NCBI GenBank assembly: GCA_035295125.1
Contig: DATGJP010000102.1
Location: 124,001 to 188,000 of the forward strand
Direction of reading: 5' to 3'
From: JAICMB01 sp035295125
GTDB lineage: Bacteria; Acidobacteriota; Terriglobia; Bryobacterales; Bryobacteraceae
DNA: 64,000 nt
Shown: one piece after another, positions 18,004 through 27,231 of the stretch
Numbering within the stretch: position 1 is the first letter of the stretch
How the letters are laid out: every line of letters starts with the position of its first letter
Translations under genes and position numbers: made by a program
Notes under the pieces: generated by a model
What the model saw: the letters and a program-made list of their open reading frames with translations, nothing else
What the model was told of the DNA's origin: nothing
Databases searched by the model: none

Positions 18004-19218
18004 CTAAAACGCCCCACTCGCAACCGGCATCACTGTCGCCGCCCGATGTTCCCGCGCAATCGACTGAACCGCTGCCACAACCGTCTCCACTTCCGCCCAA
18101 CTCATCGCGGGGTACAACGGGAGCGATACGAGCCGTGGATATAGTTCTAAAGCCCTCGGGCATTGGTTTTGCGGAAGCGATGCGTATCGGGAGAAGAATC
18201 CGTGCTTGGGGATGGGAATAAAGTGAACACTGGCGCCGATTCCCTTCTTACGCAACTCCTCGATAAACTCCGCGCGTGAAATCGTGAGTTTGTCAAGGTT
18301 CAACCGGAGTGGGTAGAGATGCCACGCGTGACGGCTCAGGGGAGAGTCGGGAGGCGTTTCAAGCTCTTCTAGCCCGGCAAACTGTTCTGTATAGAAGTTC
18401 GCATAAGCGGTGCGTGCTTTGACAAACTCCTCCTGCTGCTGCAACTGAGCGATACCAAGAGCCGACTGAATATCGGTCAGGTTGTACTTGAAGCCGGACT
18501 CGACAACCTCGTAGAACCAGCTCCCTTTTTCCGTGTAGCGGTTCCAGGCGTCCTTCGAGATACCGTGCAGGCAGAGAACGCGCGCCTTCTCCATCATCGC
18601 TTCCCGGGTGGAGGTCAGCATGCCTCCCTCGCCTGTGGTCAGGTTCTTGGTGGCATAAAAGCTGAAGGCAACCGCATCACTTGCGTATCCCAACCGGGGG
18701 TTCCCTCCGCCGATGGGATATCCGTCGTAGTGCGCACCTACGGCGTGCGCCGCATCCTCTATAACGTACAGGTTTTTCGATCTCGCGATCTCCCAAATGG
18801 CGTTCAGGTCGCACGGCAGCCCGCCGAAATGCACCGGCATCACCGCGCGGGTCCGATCGGTCACGCGATCCGCTATGGATTGAGGATCTATATTCCCATC
18901 CGCGCCGATATCGGCCAACACCGGGGTTGCGCCAACATGAATGATGCAGTTCACGGTTGCGCAGAACGTCAGTGGGCTGGTGATGACCTCATCGCCGGGA
19001 CCGATTCCCAACGCGGCAAGAGCAAGGTGCATGGCGGCCGTGCAGGAGTTTACTGCCAGAGAATATGGAGCCTGGACATACTCACGAAACTCGCGTTCGA
19101 ACCGCACTGTACGGGGGCCCGTCGTCAACCAACCGGATTCGAGCGCCGCGACAACCTCCTCGATTTCCAGCCGGCCAACCGACGGCCGATGAAATGCAAC
19201 GAATTTTGAATTCTCCAT
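18004..19218 (-). CDS. DegT/DnrJ/EryC1/StrS sugar aminotransferase
   Basis: 404 residues. PLP enzyme with the conserved lysine in SFYATKNLTTGEGGML near residue 190, an upstream VIEDAAHAVGA motif (cofactor-binding Asp) and HFGGLPCDL. It aminates a 4-keto sugar nucleotide with glutamate as donor, giving a 4-amino-6-deoxy sugar; the adjacent CapD/WbpM-like dehydratase would supply the substrate. Its start overlaps the stop of the upstream sugar transferase by one base, and the next gene begins 13 bases after its stop, so all three are in one operon. Confidence 0.92.
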   Translation of the reverse strand: MENSKFVAFHRPSVGRLEIEEVVAALESGWLTTGPRTVRFEREFREYVQAPYSLAVNSCTAAMHLALAALGIGPGDEVITSPLTFCATVNCIIHVGATPVLADIGADGNIDPQSIADRVTDRTRAVMPVHFGGLPCDLNAIWEIARSKNLYVIEDAAHAVGAHYDGYPIGGGNPRLGYASDAVAFSFYATKNLTTGEGGMLTSTREAMMEKARVLCLHGISKDAWNRYTEKGSWFYEVVESGFKYNLTDIQSALGIAQLQQQEEFVKARTAYANFYTEQFAGLEELETPPDSPLSRHAWHLYPLRLNLDKLTISRAEFIEELRKKGIGASVHFIPIPKHGFFSRYASLPQNQCPRALELYPRLVSLPLYPAMSWAEVETVVAAVQSIAREHRAATVMPVASGAF

Positions 19219-19841
19219 TAACCCTCCTCCACGAGACTTCGCAGGATCCGGTCGGGATCGAATCCCGCCGGCAGAAAGCTATATTTCGCAGTCAAAAGCA
19301 ATAGTTTGCAGTCAGTTCTGAAACATCGCCGGCGCAGGTACTGAGTACTGAGCGCAAGCTTGGCCGGCAAGACCTGTTCGCGGTAAACCCGTTCAGTATC
19401 CTCGTGTCCGGCCAGAACACTCTCTTCATCTCGATAGACGAGCGTGGAGAGGTCAGTGATACCTGGTTTCGATCGTAGAATCTGAATCCATGTCGGATTT
19501 TGCATATCCACGAACGCCGGCAACTCGGGACGGGGGCCGATAAAGCTCATCTCCCCGCGCACGATGTTCCATAACTGCGGCAGCTCATCGAGTTTGTACT
19601 TTCTGAGAATGCGGCCAACTCTCGTGACCCGCGGGTCACCGCCCGCGGTAATCCGGCATCCTGCACGGGACGGCCGCATGGATCGCAATTTCAAAAGATG
19701 GAAGGGCCGGCCGTGTCTTCCTACACGCACCTGCCGAAAAACTATCGGGAAGCCGCTCTCCAGCGCAATACAGGTCGCGGCTATGGCCAGAATTGGCGAA
19801 AACAGAATCAGCAGCATCAATGCGAATAACTGTTCAATCAT
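19218..19841 (-). CDS. initiating sugar-phosphate transferase, short monotopic PGT
   Basis: 207 residues, the PglC-like catalytic core without the multi-helix N-terminal domain of WbaP/WcaJ. A hydrophobic re-entrant segment (FALMLLILFSPILAIAATCI) is followed by FRQVRVGRHGRPFHLLKLRS, the catalytic Asp-Glu in KYKLDELPQLWNI, and SFIGPRPELP. It attaches the first sugar-1-phosphate to undecaprenyl phosphate and so starts the repeat unit. Which sugar is used cannot be read; with a CapD/DegT pair beside it, a diamino-deoxy or amino-deoxy sugar is plausible. It overlaps the aminotransferase by one base. Confidence 0.92.
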   Translation of the reverse strand: MIEQLFALMLLILFSPILAIAATCIALESGFPIVFRQVRVGRHGRPFHLLKLRSMRPSRAGCRITAGGDPRVTRVGRILRKYKLDELPQLWNIVRGEMSFIGPRPELPAFVDMQNPTWIQILRSKPGITDLSTLVYRDEESVLAGHEDTERVYREQVLPAKLALSTQYLRRRCFRTDCKLLLLTAKYSFLPAGFDPDRILRSLVEEG

Positions 19842-19861
19842 GTTTTTTTGGCGAATCTAAG

Positions 19862-22222
19862 TCAGACGGACGGCTCGGTGGCCAAGACCGATGGCGCCTG
19901 GCCAGAATTCAGGCGGCTCAGTTCATTCAGCCACCGTTCCACGATCACGCTCCAGGAAAGTTCGGCTTCTACAAATTCGCGTCCTTTGCGTCCCATCTCG
20001 CGGCACAGCTCGGGGTTATCCGCCAGTTCTCGGATATTGCGCGCAAACTCCTCCGCTGACCGCGTCGCGACGATCCGCCCGCACCCACGTTCCTCGAGAA
20101 TGTTCTGCCACTCCCCTTCACCGACATACAGAACGGGCACTCCGCACGCCAGGGGCGGCACGACTTTCGACAGGCGCATCTTCGCCGCGGCGCTCATGGG
20201 TGCGATAGTCGCAATCGAAGCCTGCGTGATGGACATCAGGCGGGCCATGTCCTGAAATGGCGAGTCCCGGAAGAACAGGTTGGTAATCCCACGCTCCGAC
20301 GCCTGGCGCTGCAAGGTTTCACGCAGCGGTCCCTGGCCCACCATGAGCACGACGATGTCCTGGCGGTCCCGCAGATGTTCCACCGCCTCGGGGATGATCT
20401 CCAATCCCTGGTATGGCGCGTGAGTCCCCGCGTAAGTGAAAACTTTCTTGCCTTCGACACCCAGTTCACGGGCATATTCGTGATCGAAAGGCAATGGCCG
20501 CAGCGTTTCGACGTCGGCGCCATTCGGCAGGAACGTGATCCGCGACCGGTCGATTCCGCGGCATGAAGCAAAATGGGCAATAAATTGTTCGGTGACCGTG
20601 GAAACGCAATGCGCGCGGCGCATGAGGAACGATTCCAGGCGCGCTGCATATTTGACGATGGTGTTCAACGACACCCACCGCTTGTCGTCGGCAATCTCGA
20701 CCTGCAGGTCCGGAGTGTTGTAAATGAAAGGCACTTTTCGCAAGATGCTCGAAAGATAACCAGCGAGCGCCAGGGTGATTGGCTGAGCCTCTACGAAGAT
20801 GACATCCGGACGTTTCACGAACGGGCTGCGAATGGCCGCGGTCAAACTGAAGCTCAGATAGCAGAGGATTCGCTGCAGGGACTTCCGGCCCGCCGCCGGA
20901 TACAGGGGGACACGATGGACGGGTATGCCGTCGATCATCTCAGTCATTACGGGTTTACCGCGATATCCGGGGAAAATTCGGCCGTGTGGGTAGTTCGGCA
21001 GCGCTGTTACAACCTCTACTTCGCAGCCTCGTCGCAGCAACTCCTTCGTAAGGGCCCTGAGTCTAATCTGGGGAGCGCCCGGTTCAGGCGCATAGTACTG
21101 GCTAAGAATGAGCCAGCGCCGGAATGGCGCGGAACAAAGCCGCCGCGGTGCGGAGGAAGATATCTCGACTTGCTTGGTCGATGGACGCTCGCTCGCAGGA
21201 ACTGTCATCTCTTGGCGCTCCAGGATCGTTTCGTAAATGCTAATGAGTCGTTCTGAGACCATGGGGAGGCCGAATTCGCGTACTCGACAGCGGCCTTCGA
21301 TTTGGCGCGGTCCGGCGTATACCCTTCGTAGTGCTTCCGCCAGGCGCTCCGGTTCCGCGTCGGCGATATAACAACCATTGACACCGGCCAGGCGCTGCCG
21401 GACGTCTCCGACGTCGACCGTAACAATCGGCCGGTTGCACGCCAGAGCTTCCTTAATAATGTTTGGCGAGCCCTCGTGATGCGAAGTCAGAATGACAACA
21501 TCCGCGGCATTCAACCACACCGGCACCTGGTCGGGAGGCACCTTTGACATTTCACGCAGGTCGGCGGGTATCCCAGCACGGTTCAATTGCTCCACCGCCG
21601 CGGCCGCAAGCTCGATTCGTTTCACACCGCTCGAACTACCGTTCGCAAACAGAACACTAAAGCGATCTCGCGGCCATCCGAGTGTCTCGCGGCAGACAGC
21701 CTGCTCCATTGGGCGGAAACGGTCGAGGTCGATGCCGTTCGGCAGAACCCACACCTTACTTTTGTCGATGGCGGGATCCAGCGCATCACGAAGCCCCGGT
21801 GATTTTACGATGATGCCGTTCGCGCGGCCGGCAGCCTTCTGCGATGCCCGAACGCCGTATTGTCCGGCAAGCTGGCGCCGCCATCCATTACCCCGATCGC
21901 CCAAAAGATCCGAGCCGCAGAACGAAATTACGATCGGCTGGCGGGGCCGGGCACTCGTTACCCGCTCCGCAAGAACACCGCCGTACATTACATGGATGAC
22001 ATCGGGACTGAAGCTTCGTTCCAGCTCCTCCATTCGATCGTCGACCTGCCGGTATACGGATACGCCGTGAGCACGGCGGTCTAGATGGACAATCTTGACT
22101 TCAACACCCGCCTGGGTAAGCCCTTTCAGTTGTTGCTCAATAAACGCGCCTTGACCGGGATCGTACGCGGTCGGAAAGAGGTTCGTAAAGGCGGCAATTC
22201 TAAAACGAGATGTACAACTCAT
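19862..22222 (-). CDS. fused double glycosyltransferase (GT4-GT4)
   Basis: 786 residues holding two GT-B glycosyltransferases in one open frame. Domain 1, about 1-340: FRIAAFTNLFPTAYDPGQG, and HHEGSPNIIKEAL with E-x7-E spacing. A polar linker (VPASERPSTKQVEISSSAP) follows. Domain 2, about 370-780, is WbuB-like: RRWLILSQYYAPEPGAPQIR, VVTALPNYPHG, FTYAGTHAPYQGLEI; its donor-site motif is less standard (SKVVPPLACGVPVLY). Each would add one sugar to the lipid-linked repeat. An internal ATG near 21209, in the linker, has AAGAG just ahead and could give a separate second enzyme. The fusion may reflect loss of a stop codon between two genes. Confidence 0.9.
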   Translation of the reverse strand: MSCTSRFRIAAFTNLFPTAYDPGQGAFIEQQLKGLTQAGVEVKIVHLDRRAHGVSVYRQVDDRMEELERSFSPDVIHVMYGGVLAERVTSARPRQPIVISFCGSDLLGDRGNGWRRQLAGQYGVRASQKAAGRANGIIVKSPGLRDALDPAIDKSKVWVLPNGIDLDRFRPMEQAVCRETLGWPRDRFSVLFANGSSSGVKRIELAAAAVEQLNRAGIPADLREMSKVPPDQVPVWLNAADVVILTSHHEGSPNIIKEALACNRPIVTVDVGDVRQRLAGVNGCYIADAEPERLAEALRRVYAGPRQIEGRCRVREFGLPMVSERLISIYETILERQEMTVPASERPSTKQVEISSSAPRRLCSAPFRRWLILSQYYAPEPGAPQIRLRALTKELLRRGCEVEVVTALPNYPHGRIFPGYRGKPVMTEMIDGIPVHRVPLYPAAGRKSLQRILCYLSFSLTAAIRSPFVKRPDVIFVEAQPITLALAGYLSSILRKVPFIYNTPDLQVEIADDKRWVSLNTIVKYAARLESFLMRRAHCVSTVTEQFIAHFASCRGIDRSRITFLPNGADVETLRPLPFDHEYARELGVEGKKVFTYAGTHAPYQGLEIIPEAVEHLRDRQDIVVLMVGQGPLRETLQRQASERGITNLFFRDSPFQDMARLMSITQASIATIAPMSAAAKMRLSKVVPPLACGVPVLYVGEGEWQNILEERGCGRIVATRSAEEFARNIRELADNPELCREMGRKGREFVEAELSWSVIVERWLNELSRLNSGQAPSVLATEPSV

Positions 22223-22235
22223 GAGTTACTTCTGC

Positions 22236-23564
22236 TCAGTAAACGAATTCATTGACACGCTTCCGCCCCAGCCACGGATATGCGCGTTTCGGCTCCGCCA
22301 ACGTGTCGTACTCCCGGGAACCGATAAAAGCGGCCAATAAACCAAACACAAACCACGTTGTCTTGACGTACTCCCATGTAATCGAGGAACCAGCGACGGC
22401 CCAGGCAAGCAGCAGGACGACCCACAACGCGCGTTCCATCCCTCGCAGGTGCAGCGCCCCCAGGAACAGGCTCGCCAGCAGACTCAGAAAGATGCCGGCT
22501 CCAACCATGCCGGTTTCCACTAAAACCGAGAGAAAGGTGTTGTGCGCGACGTAAGGTATATCGAGCTGGTTCAAGACACTCTGGCCGAAGGCCCCGCTCC
22601 CCACGCCCAGCAAGGGATGCTCTCGAAATACCTCCAGTCCAGCGGCCCAGATGAAGGTCCTGTTCGTAAGGGTGCCCCCTTCCAGCTCGGACTTGATCGT
22701 CGTAAACCGCTCGAGCACCGGCTGCGGTACCCACCACACGGCCCAGATGACCAAAACCACAAGCAACAGCAGCGAGAAATACTTCTGCCATCCCGGCAAG
22801 CGCCGCAAACTGAAGGGGAAGATCAGAAATGCTACCCCGGTAGTGATGAGCGCTCCACGCGACCCGGTCAGAAGGATTCCGATCAGCGCAAGCGGTATCT
22901 GCAGCCACAACAGCAGCGAGATGAACACATGTTTACGCTGGGTCAGAAGATAGCAGGTCATCGGAATGCTCAAGGCGATCATCATGCCGAGTTCATTGGC
23001 ATTGGACCCATTCGCGACATATCTTGTTTCGATGGGTATGATCGGTGTTCCATCGACGTCCACCTGCCGCTCGATTGTCTTTCCTCGAAAGTAATTTTGG
23101 ACGGTATCTCCGGATGAAACACACGTCCCGAGGATGTAGGCCGCGAGCAGCGCGGCTTTCCGCCCCGGTGTTGATGCGTTTTGCCAAATCAGCCAGATCA
23201 TGGCGAGCAGCTGAGCATAGGTGCTGATCCGTTCGCCGGTAGCTCCAGGCGAAATGCTCCAAAAATACGTGAGGGCCGACCAGATGACCCACGCCGCGAT
23301 CATCCAATGAATCGTCGCCGGTCTCCGAAAACGCCTGTTGGAGGCGACGCTGAGAAGCGTTGCACCACAAGCCAGAATGCCCACCCAGCGGCTTAGCGTG
23401 ATGCCATCGGCAAGCTGCAGCTCGTTCTCCCATGGGATTGTGAACAGGAAGAGCCAAGTCAGCGAGAATGCGAACCTGTCGATGACCCGGCCAACAGCGA
23501 CAAGCAGATCGCTGCCTTGAAGCGTGTCGTGGTAACCGATGGCTAGCCGCCGATTGTATTCCAT
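22236..23564 (-). CDS. O-antigen ligase/polymerase family membrane protein (Wzy-like)
   Basis: 442 residues, rich in membrane helices from about residue 30 to 430. The Wzy_C signature region includes LTGSRGALITTGVAFLIF followed by a periplasmic loop and the late motif HPLLGVGSGAFGQSV and YVAHNTFLSVLVETG, as in O-antigen ligases and polymerases. It polymerises undecaprenyl-linked repeats, or ligates the chain, on the periplasmic face. The family does not separate the two roles by sequence; its place between Wzx and the glycosyltransferases favours polymerase. Its start overlaps the flippase gene by 22 bases. Confidence 0.9.
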   Translation of the reverse strand: MEYNRRLAIGYHDTLQGSDLLVAVGRVIDRFAFSLTWLFLFTIPWENELQLADGITLSRWVGILACGATLLSVASNRRFRRPATIHWMIAAWVIWSALTYFWSISPGATGERISTYAQLLAMIWLIWQNASTPGRKAALLAAYILGTCVSSGDTVQNYFRGKTIERQVDVDGTPIIPIETRYVANGSNANELGMMIALSIPMTCYLLTQRKHVFISLLLWLQIPLALIGILLTGSRGALITTGVAFLIFPFSLRRLPGWQKYFSLLLLVVLVIWAVWWVPQPVLERFTTIKSELEGGTLTNRTFIWAAGLEVFREHPLLGVGSGAFGQSVLNQLDIPYVAHNTFLSVLVETGMVGAGIFLSLLASLFLGALHLRGMERALWVVLLLAWAVAGSSITWEYVKTTWFVFGLLAAFIGSREYDTLAEPKRAYPWLGRKRVNEFVY

Positions 23565-24862
23565 TGTTGTTTCGGAAGTACTTCTTCAAAGCGGGTTGCG
23601 CGTGCAAGAAAAACTCCAAAGCCGGCGACGCGAACTATGCCGCCAATCACCAGGGCGTCCGCGGCGCCCGCGGCGCCGTACCCAGGGATCAGCCAATAAC
23701 AACAGAGCGCCGTGGTGACAATACTGACCGCCTGAACTGGAATTTGTGCCGCCCGGACTCCGATTGCCGTCAATGCGTACCCCTGGCTGGCAGCAATATA
23801 GTAGAACCCGCCGGAAAGCATCAAAAGGACGAATACGTCGACCGACTGTGCGTACTCAGGCCGGAAAACGTGAGCGAGGATCGGCCGTCCGGCTACCAAC
23901 GCTCCGACGACCCCTGCCGCGCCAAGCAGTCCGCTTATAAGCCATAGATGCCAGACAATAGACAGGAATCTCTCCTTGTTCCGCTCAGCATAAGCACGTG
24001 CCATTGGCAGAAAGGCCGACTGCCCCATCGCGGACATGACTAGATTCCCGGCCCCTTGCAGTGAGGCCATCGCGGAGAACAAGCCGAGTTCACTCTTGCC
24101 CAAGTCTGCCTCGATAAAGTAAGCCGGGATGTTGAGATTCAATGCGAGAAGACTCGAAACAACGCCCAATGCCAGAGATGTTGTAAAAAGAACCCACATC
24201 ATGTCCAATCGCAGCTCGGGTCGATTCGATTCGGTCGGCAAGTGGCCGTCGCGGGAACGAAAAGTCAGCCTCGAGTCGTACACCAGCAGCACCGCAAGTC
24301 GGACGAGAATAACCGCGGTCAGCGACCACAGCACGTCCCGCGTCACATACATCACGACGGCCAGGGCGACAACGGAGGCCGGCCCTTTGATGCTCAAGGA
24401 CCGCGAAATTCGGTCCATGCGTTCGTGCTTCTGCATCAGTCCGTAGTACAGGTCGCTGCAATACTCCATGGCCTGACAGACTCCGACCAGCAGAATTGTC
24501 GCCGCGACATGCGCTGGATGCCGCCACACGAGACCCGCAATGATGAGAAGGGCGATGAACAGCGATACCCATCGAAATCCGAGATACTGTTCGAACCGAT
24601 ATGTGTTCTTGACGTCTGAGGCGAATAACGCCCTCAACTGCAAGTTGGCGAATATCATGATCGGGGCGCAGACAGCTACACCGAGTGCGTATTCGCCGAC
24701 TTGGGCCGGGGTTCCGAACTTCGCCAGGATGATCAGGTAGCTCCATTGGCAGGCGTAATAAATGACGTTGCCTGAGAGCATCCATGCGAAATCCTGTTTC
24801 AGCGAAGCATCAAGGCGGAACCGGTGGATTCGCGCCTGGAGGTTAGAGGTGAACCTCTGCAC
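23543..24862 (-). CDS. oligosaccharide flippase (Wzx-like)
   Basis: 439 residues with about 12 predicted membrane helices, opening with a short basic cytoplasmic part and SGNVIYYACQWSYLIILAKF, typical of the polysaccharide_synt/MATE-like exporter family. Wzx proteins flip undecaprenyl-linked repeat units to the periplasm. It begins 6 bases after the BY-kinase stop and overlaps the Wzy-like gene by 22 bases, so it is firmly part of the operon. Family members have little sequence conservation, so the call rests on topology and gene context. Confidence 0.88.
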   Translation of the reverse strand: MQRFTSNLQARIHRFRLDASLKQDFAWMLSGNVIYYACQWSYLIILAKFGTPAQVGEYALGVAVCAPIMIFANLQLRALFASDVKNTYRFEQYLGFRWVSLFIALLIIAGLVWRHPAHVAATILLVGVCQAMEYCSDLYYGLMQKHERMDRISRSLSIKGPASVVALAVVMYVTRDVLWSLTAVILVRLAVLLVYDSRLTFRSRDGHLPTESNRPELRLDMMWVLFTTSLALGVVSSLLALNLNIPAYFIEADLGKSELGLFSAMASLQGAGNLVMSAMGQSAFLPMARAYAERNKERFLSIVWHLWLISGLLGAAGVVGALVAGRPILAHVFRPEYAQSVDVFVLLMLSGGFYYIAASQGYALTAIGVRAAQIPVQAVSIVTTALCCYWLIPGYGAAGAADALVIGGIVRVAGFGVFLARATRFEEVLPKQQWNTIGG

Positions 24863-24868
24863 GACTAC

Positions 24869-27169
24869 CTACACGACTTCCGAGTAGCGTTCATTCGCGT
24901 ACGAGCTATAACGCCCGCCTGCGTTCGAGCCACTCCAGTCGTTCAAAATCGCGCCATGAACCGGCGTCTGATCTTCCAGGAACTGCAGGTACATCGCCCG
25001 TAGCTGCTCCCGGCTGGTCTTTCCAGAGCGCACGATCAAGACGACGGAATCCGAAAGCCGGCCTAAAACACGCGCATCCGCAAAGGTGCTCATCGGCGGA
25101 GTGTCGATCAGCACAATGTCGTACTCGCGGCGGAATCGCTGCAACAAAGCGGGAAGGCGGCTGGAATACAACAGGCTCATGACCCTGGCCACGCCCGGTC
25201 CGCTCGGCAACAAGTCGACACGTGGGATCTCTGTGTGCCGCACCATCCCATCGAGCGGCAGCTTTTCGATCGGGTCGTTGCTCCTGAGCAGATCGGTAAG
25301 GCCCAAATCGTTACAGACGTTGAAAACCTTGTGCAGACGTGGCCGCCGCAGATCGGCATCGACCAGCAACACGCGCCGGTTTGTTTCGGCGAGCGCAATA
25401 CCGAGATTCGAGAGAACGGTGGTCTTCCCTTCCATCGAGTCCACGCTGGTGAACACCAGAACGCCGGGCGGATCCGCTTCTCCGGACGAAAACAGAATCG
25501 ATGCCAGCGCCCCACGGAACGATTCCGCGAGCAAACCCGGCCCGTGATGCCAGGTGACAAGCTCCAGCGGAACGTTTGACTGCCGGCCGAACAGGACCGG
25601 CCCTCGAAGAGTGGGATCCTCATTGGCGGACGGAATGACGCCGAGCTCGCGCAGGTTCATGAGCCGCGTTTCTCCCGGCCTCTTCACACTCAGGTCGGAC
25701 TGCTCGCGAACGATCACGAGGCCAACGCCAAACAACAGGCCGGCAAAGAGCCCGATCGCGCAGTTCAGGCTGTTTTTGGGCGAATACGCGTCCGAAGGCG
25801 GGCGAGCCGGATCCAGCAGGCGGATGTTTGTGGCGCGAAGCGCGGACGCCATGCCGGCTTCTTTCACCTTCTGCAGCATCGAGTCGTACAACTGCTGGGT
25901 GCTTTCATACTCCCGCTTCAGCATGTTGTAGTGCGTGAATTTGTCGGATTGCTCCTGCACCTTGTGAGCCTGGTCGCCGTACGATTTGGAGAGGAGTTGC
26001 TCGTATCGCTGCGCGCTTTGATATTCGTTCTTGACCCGCGTCATCACGTTCTGGCGCTCTTTCGCGATCGTAGTCTGCAGGTTTGCGATATCGGCCTGCA
26101 ACTTCTGAACTTTGTAATACGATGGCGTGTAAACGGCCAGCAGTTGGGCCAGTTCGCGCTGCATATTTACGAGACTCGTTTGATATTGGCGCAGCGGCGC
26201 GCTATCCAGAACCTCAGGAAGGGTTTCGGGAGTGCTGTTCAGCGCGGTCTCGTATTGCGACTGCTTGGCAGCCCGGTCGCTTTGCGCACGCGACAGGGCC
26301 TCCTGCATTTGACGCATTCTCTCTTCACTCGGGGTGCCCTGATTAGGATCATTCGTGAACAAAAGGCCGGAGGAACGGGCGTAATCCTGCAATTCCTGCC
26401 CCGATTGTTCCAGCTTCACCTTCAAATCCGCCGTCTGCCTGCTGAGCCACTCGGTAGCATCCTGCACCGATTGCCAGCGCGATTCCCGGTTTAACGTCAC
26501 ATACTCGCTGGCGATGGTGTTAGCGATTTCGGCCGCCACAAGCGGATCGTGGGAATCGTACAGGATCTCCACGATTTGCGATTGCAGTGAGCTGCGAACG
26601 CTCAGGGACTTCAGGAATTGCCGGATTCGATCATCTTCCGGGGAAGATGACTTGGCCGCGGGTTTGAGGCCCATCATGCCTCCGAGCCTGGCGATCCATC
26701 CCGGCTGCTGCGGTTTGCCCTTGAGGGACAGCTTGTCGATAACACGCTTTGCCAGCGTTTCGCTCTGGAGAATCTTCAGTTGATTTTGCAGGTACGCTTC
26801 AGCGGAAGCGTTCGCGACAACAGGCGACACTGGGGTGATGTCGCGCATGTTGAGGTAATTTTCATTAAATCCCTCGAGCAGCAGCGAAGTCCGGGCGCGA
26901 TACGTCGGCGTGAGGATCAGTCCGGGCACGAGTCCGGCTAAAACCCCGATTAGTGCAAGGCCCGCAATAATATACTTGCGTCTCCAGAGAATCCGCATTA
27001 CCTCGGCAATGCCCGCGGAATCCGCGTGTTCCTGCACGGGGCGACCGATCTCGGGTTCGACGTAATAACTTCCTGGCACAACTTCGGGAACCGCAACTCG
27101 GGCTTGCTGTACCTGGCGCCGCCAGCGGCCGCCGTCGTTCCTCAAGCTGATCTCGTTTGACTTCTCCAT
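24869..27169 (-). CDS. chain-length regulator fused to BY-type tyrosine kinase (Wzc/ExoP-like)
   Basis: 766 residues. A proline-rich cytoplasmic start leads to the first membrane helix (YIIAGLALIGVLAGLVPGLI) and a Wzz domain. A long periplasmic coiled-coil follows, then GNVR-type sequence and a second helix near 490 (CAIGLFAGLLFGVGLVIV). The kinase domain has a Walker A reading SVDSMEGKTT near residue 575, Walker A' VLLVDADLRRP near 600, and IVLIDTPPM. In most relatives the Walker A reads PGEGKS. The C-terminus ends in a tyrosine cluster (YSSYANERYS), the usual autophosphorylation site. It controls polymer length and export with the Wza-like protein encoded just upstream. Confidence 0.94.
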   Translation of the reverse strand: MEKSNEISLRNDGGRWRRQVQQARVAVPEVVPGSYYVEPEIGRPVQEHADSAGIAEVMRILWRRKYIIAGLALIGVLAGLVPGLILTPTYRARTSLLLEGFNENYLNMRDITPVSPVVANASAEAYLQNQLKILQSETLAKRVIDKLSLKGKPQQPGWIARLGGMMGLKPAAKSSSPEDDRIRQFLKSLSVRSSLQSQIVEILYDSHDPLVAAEIANTIASEYVTLNRESRWQSVQDATEWLSRQTADLKVKLEQSGQELQDYARSSGLLFTNDPNQGTPSEERMRQMQEALSRAQSDRAAKQSQYETALNSTPETLPEVLDSAPLRQYQTSLVNMQRELAQLLAVYTPSYYKVQKLQADIANLQTTIAKERQNVMTRVKNEYQSAQRYEQLLSKSYGDQAHKVQEQSDKFTHYNMLKREYESTQQLYDSMLQKVKEAGMASALRATNIRLLDPARPPSDAYSPKNSLNCAIGLFAGLLFGVGLVIVREQSDLSVKRPGETRLMNLRELGVIPSANEDPTLRGPVLFGRQSNVPLELVTWHHGPGLLAESFRGALASILFSSGEADPPGVLVFTSVDSMEGKTTVLSNLGIALAETNRRVLLVDADLRRPRLHKVFNVCNDLGLTDLLRSNDPIEKLPLDGMVRHTEIPRVDLLPSGPGVARVMSLLYSSRLPALLQRFRREYDIVLIDTPPMSTFADARVLGRLSDSVVLIVRSGKTSREQLRAMYLQFLEDQTPVHGAILNDWSGSNAGGRYSSYANERYSEVV

Positions 27170-27231
27170 AGAGCTCTCTTTTCCCCGACGAACGTGTGAA
27201 CTTCCTGAATCGGTTGCGGTGGCTTATCGGC

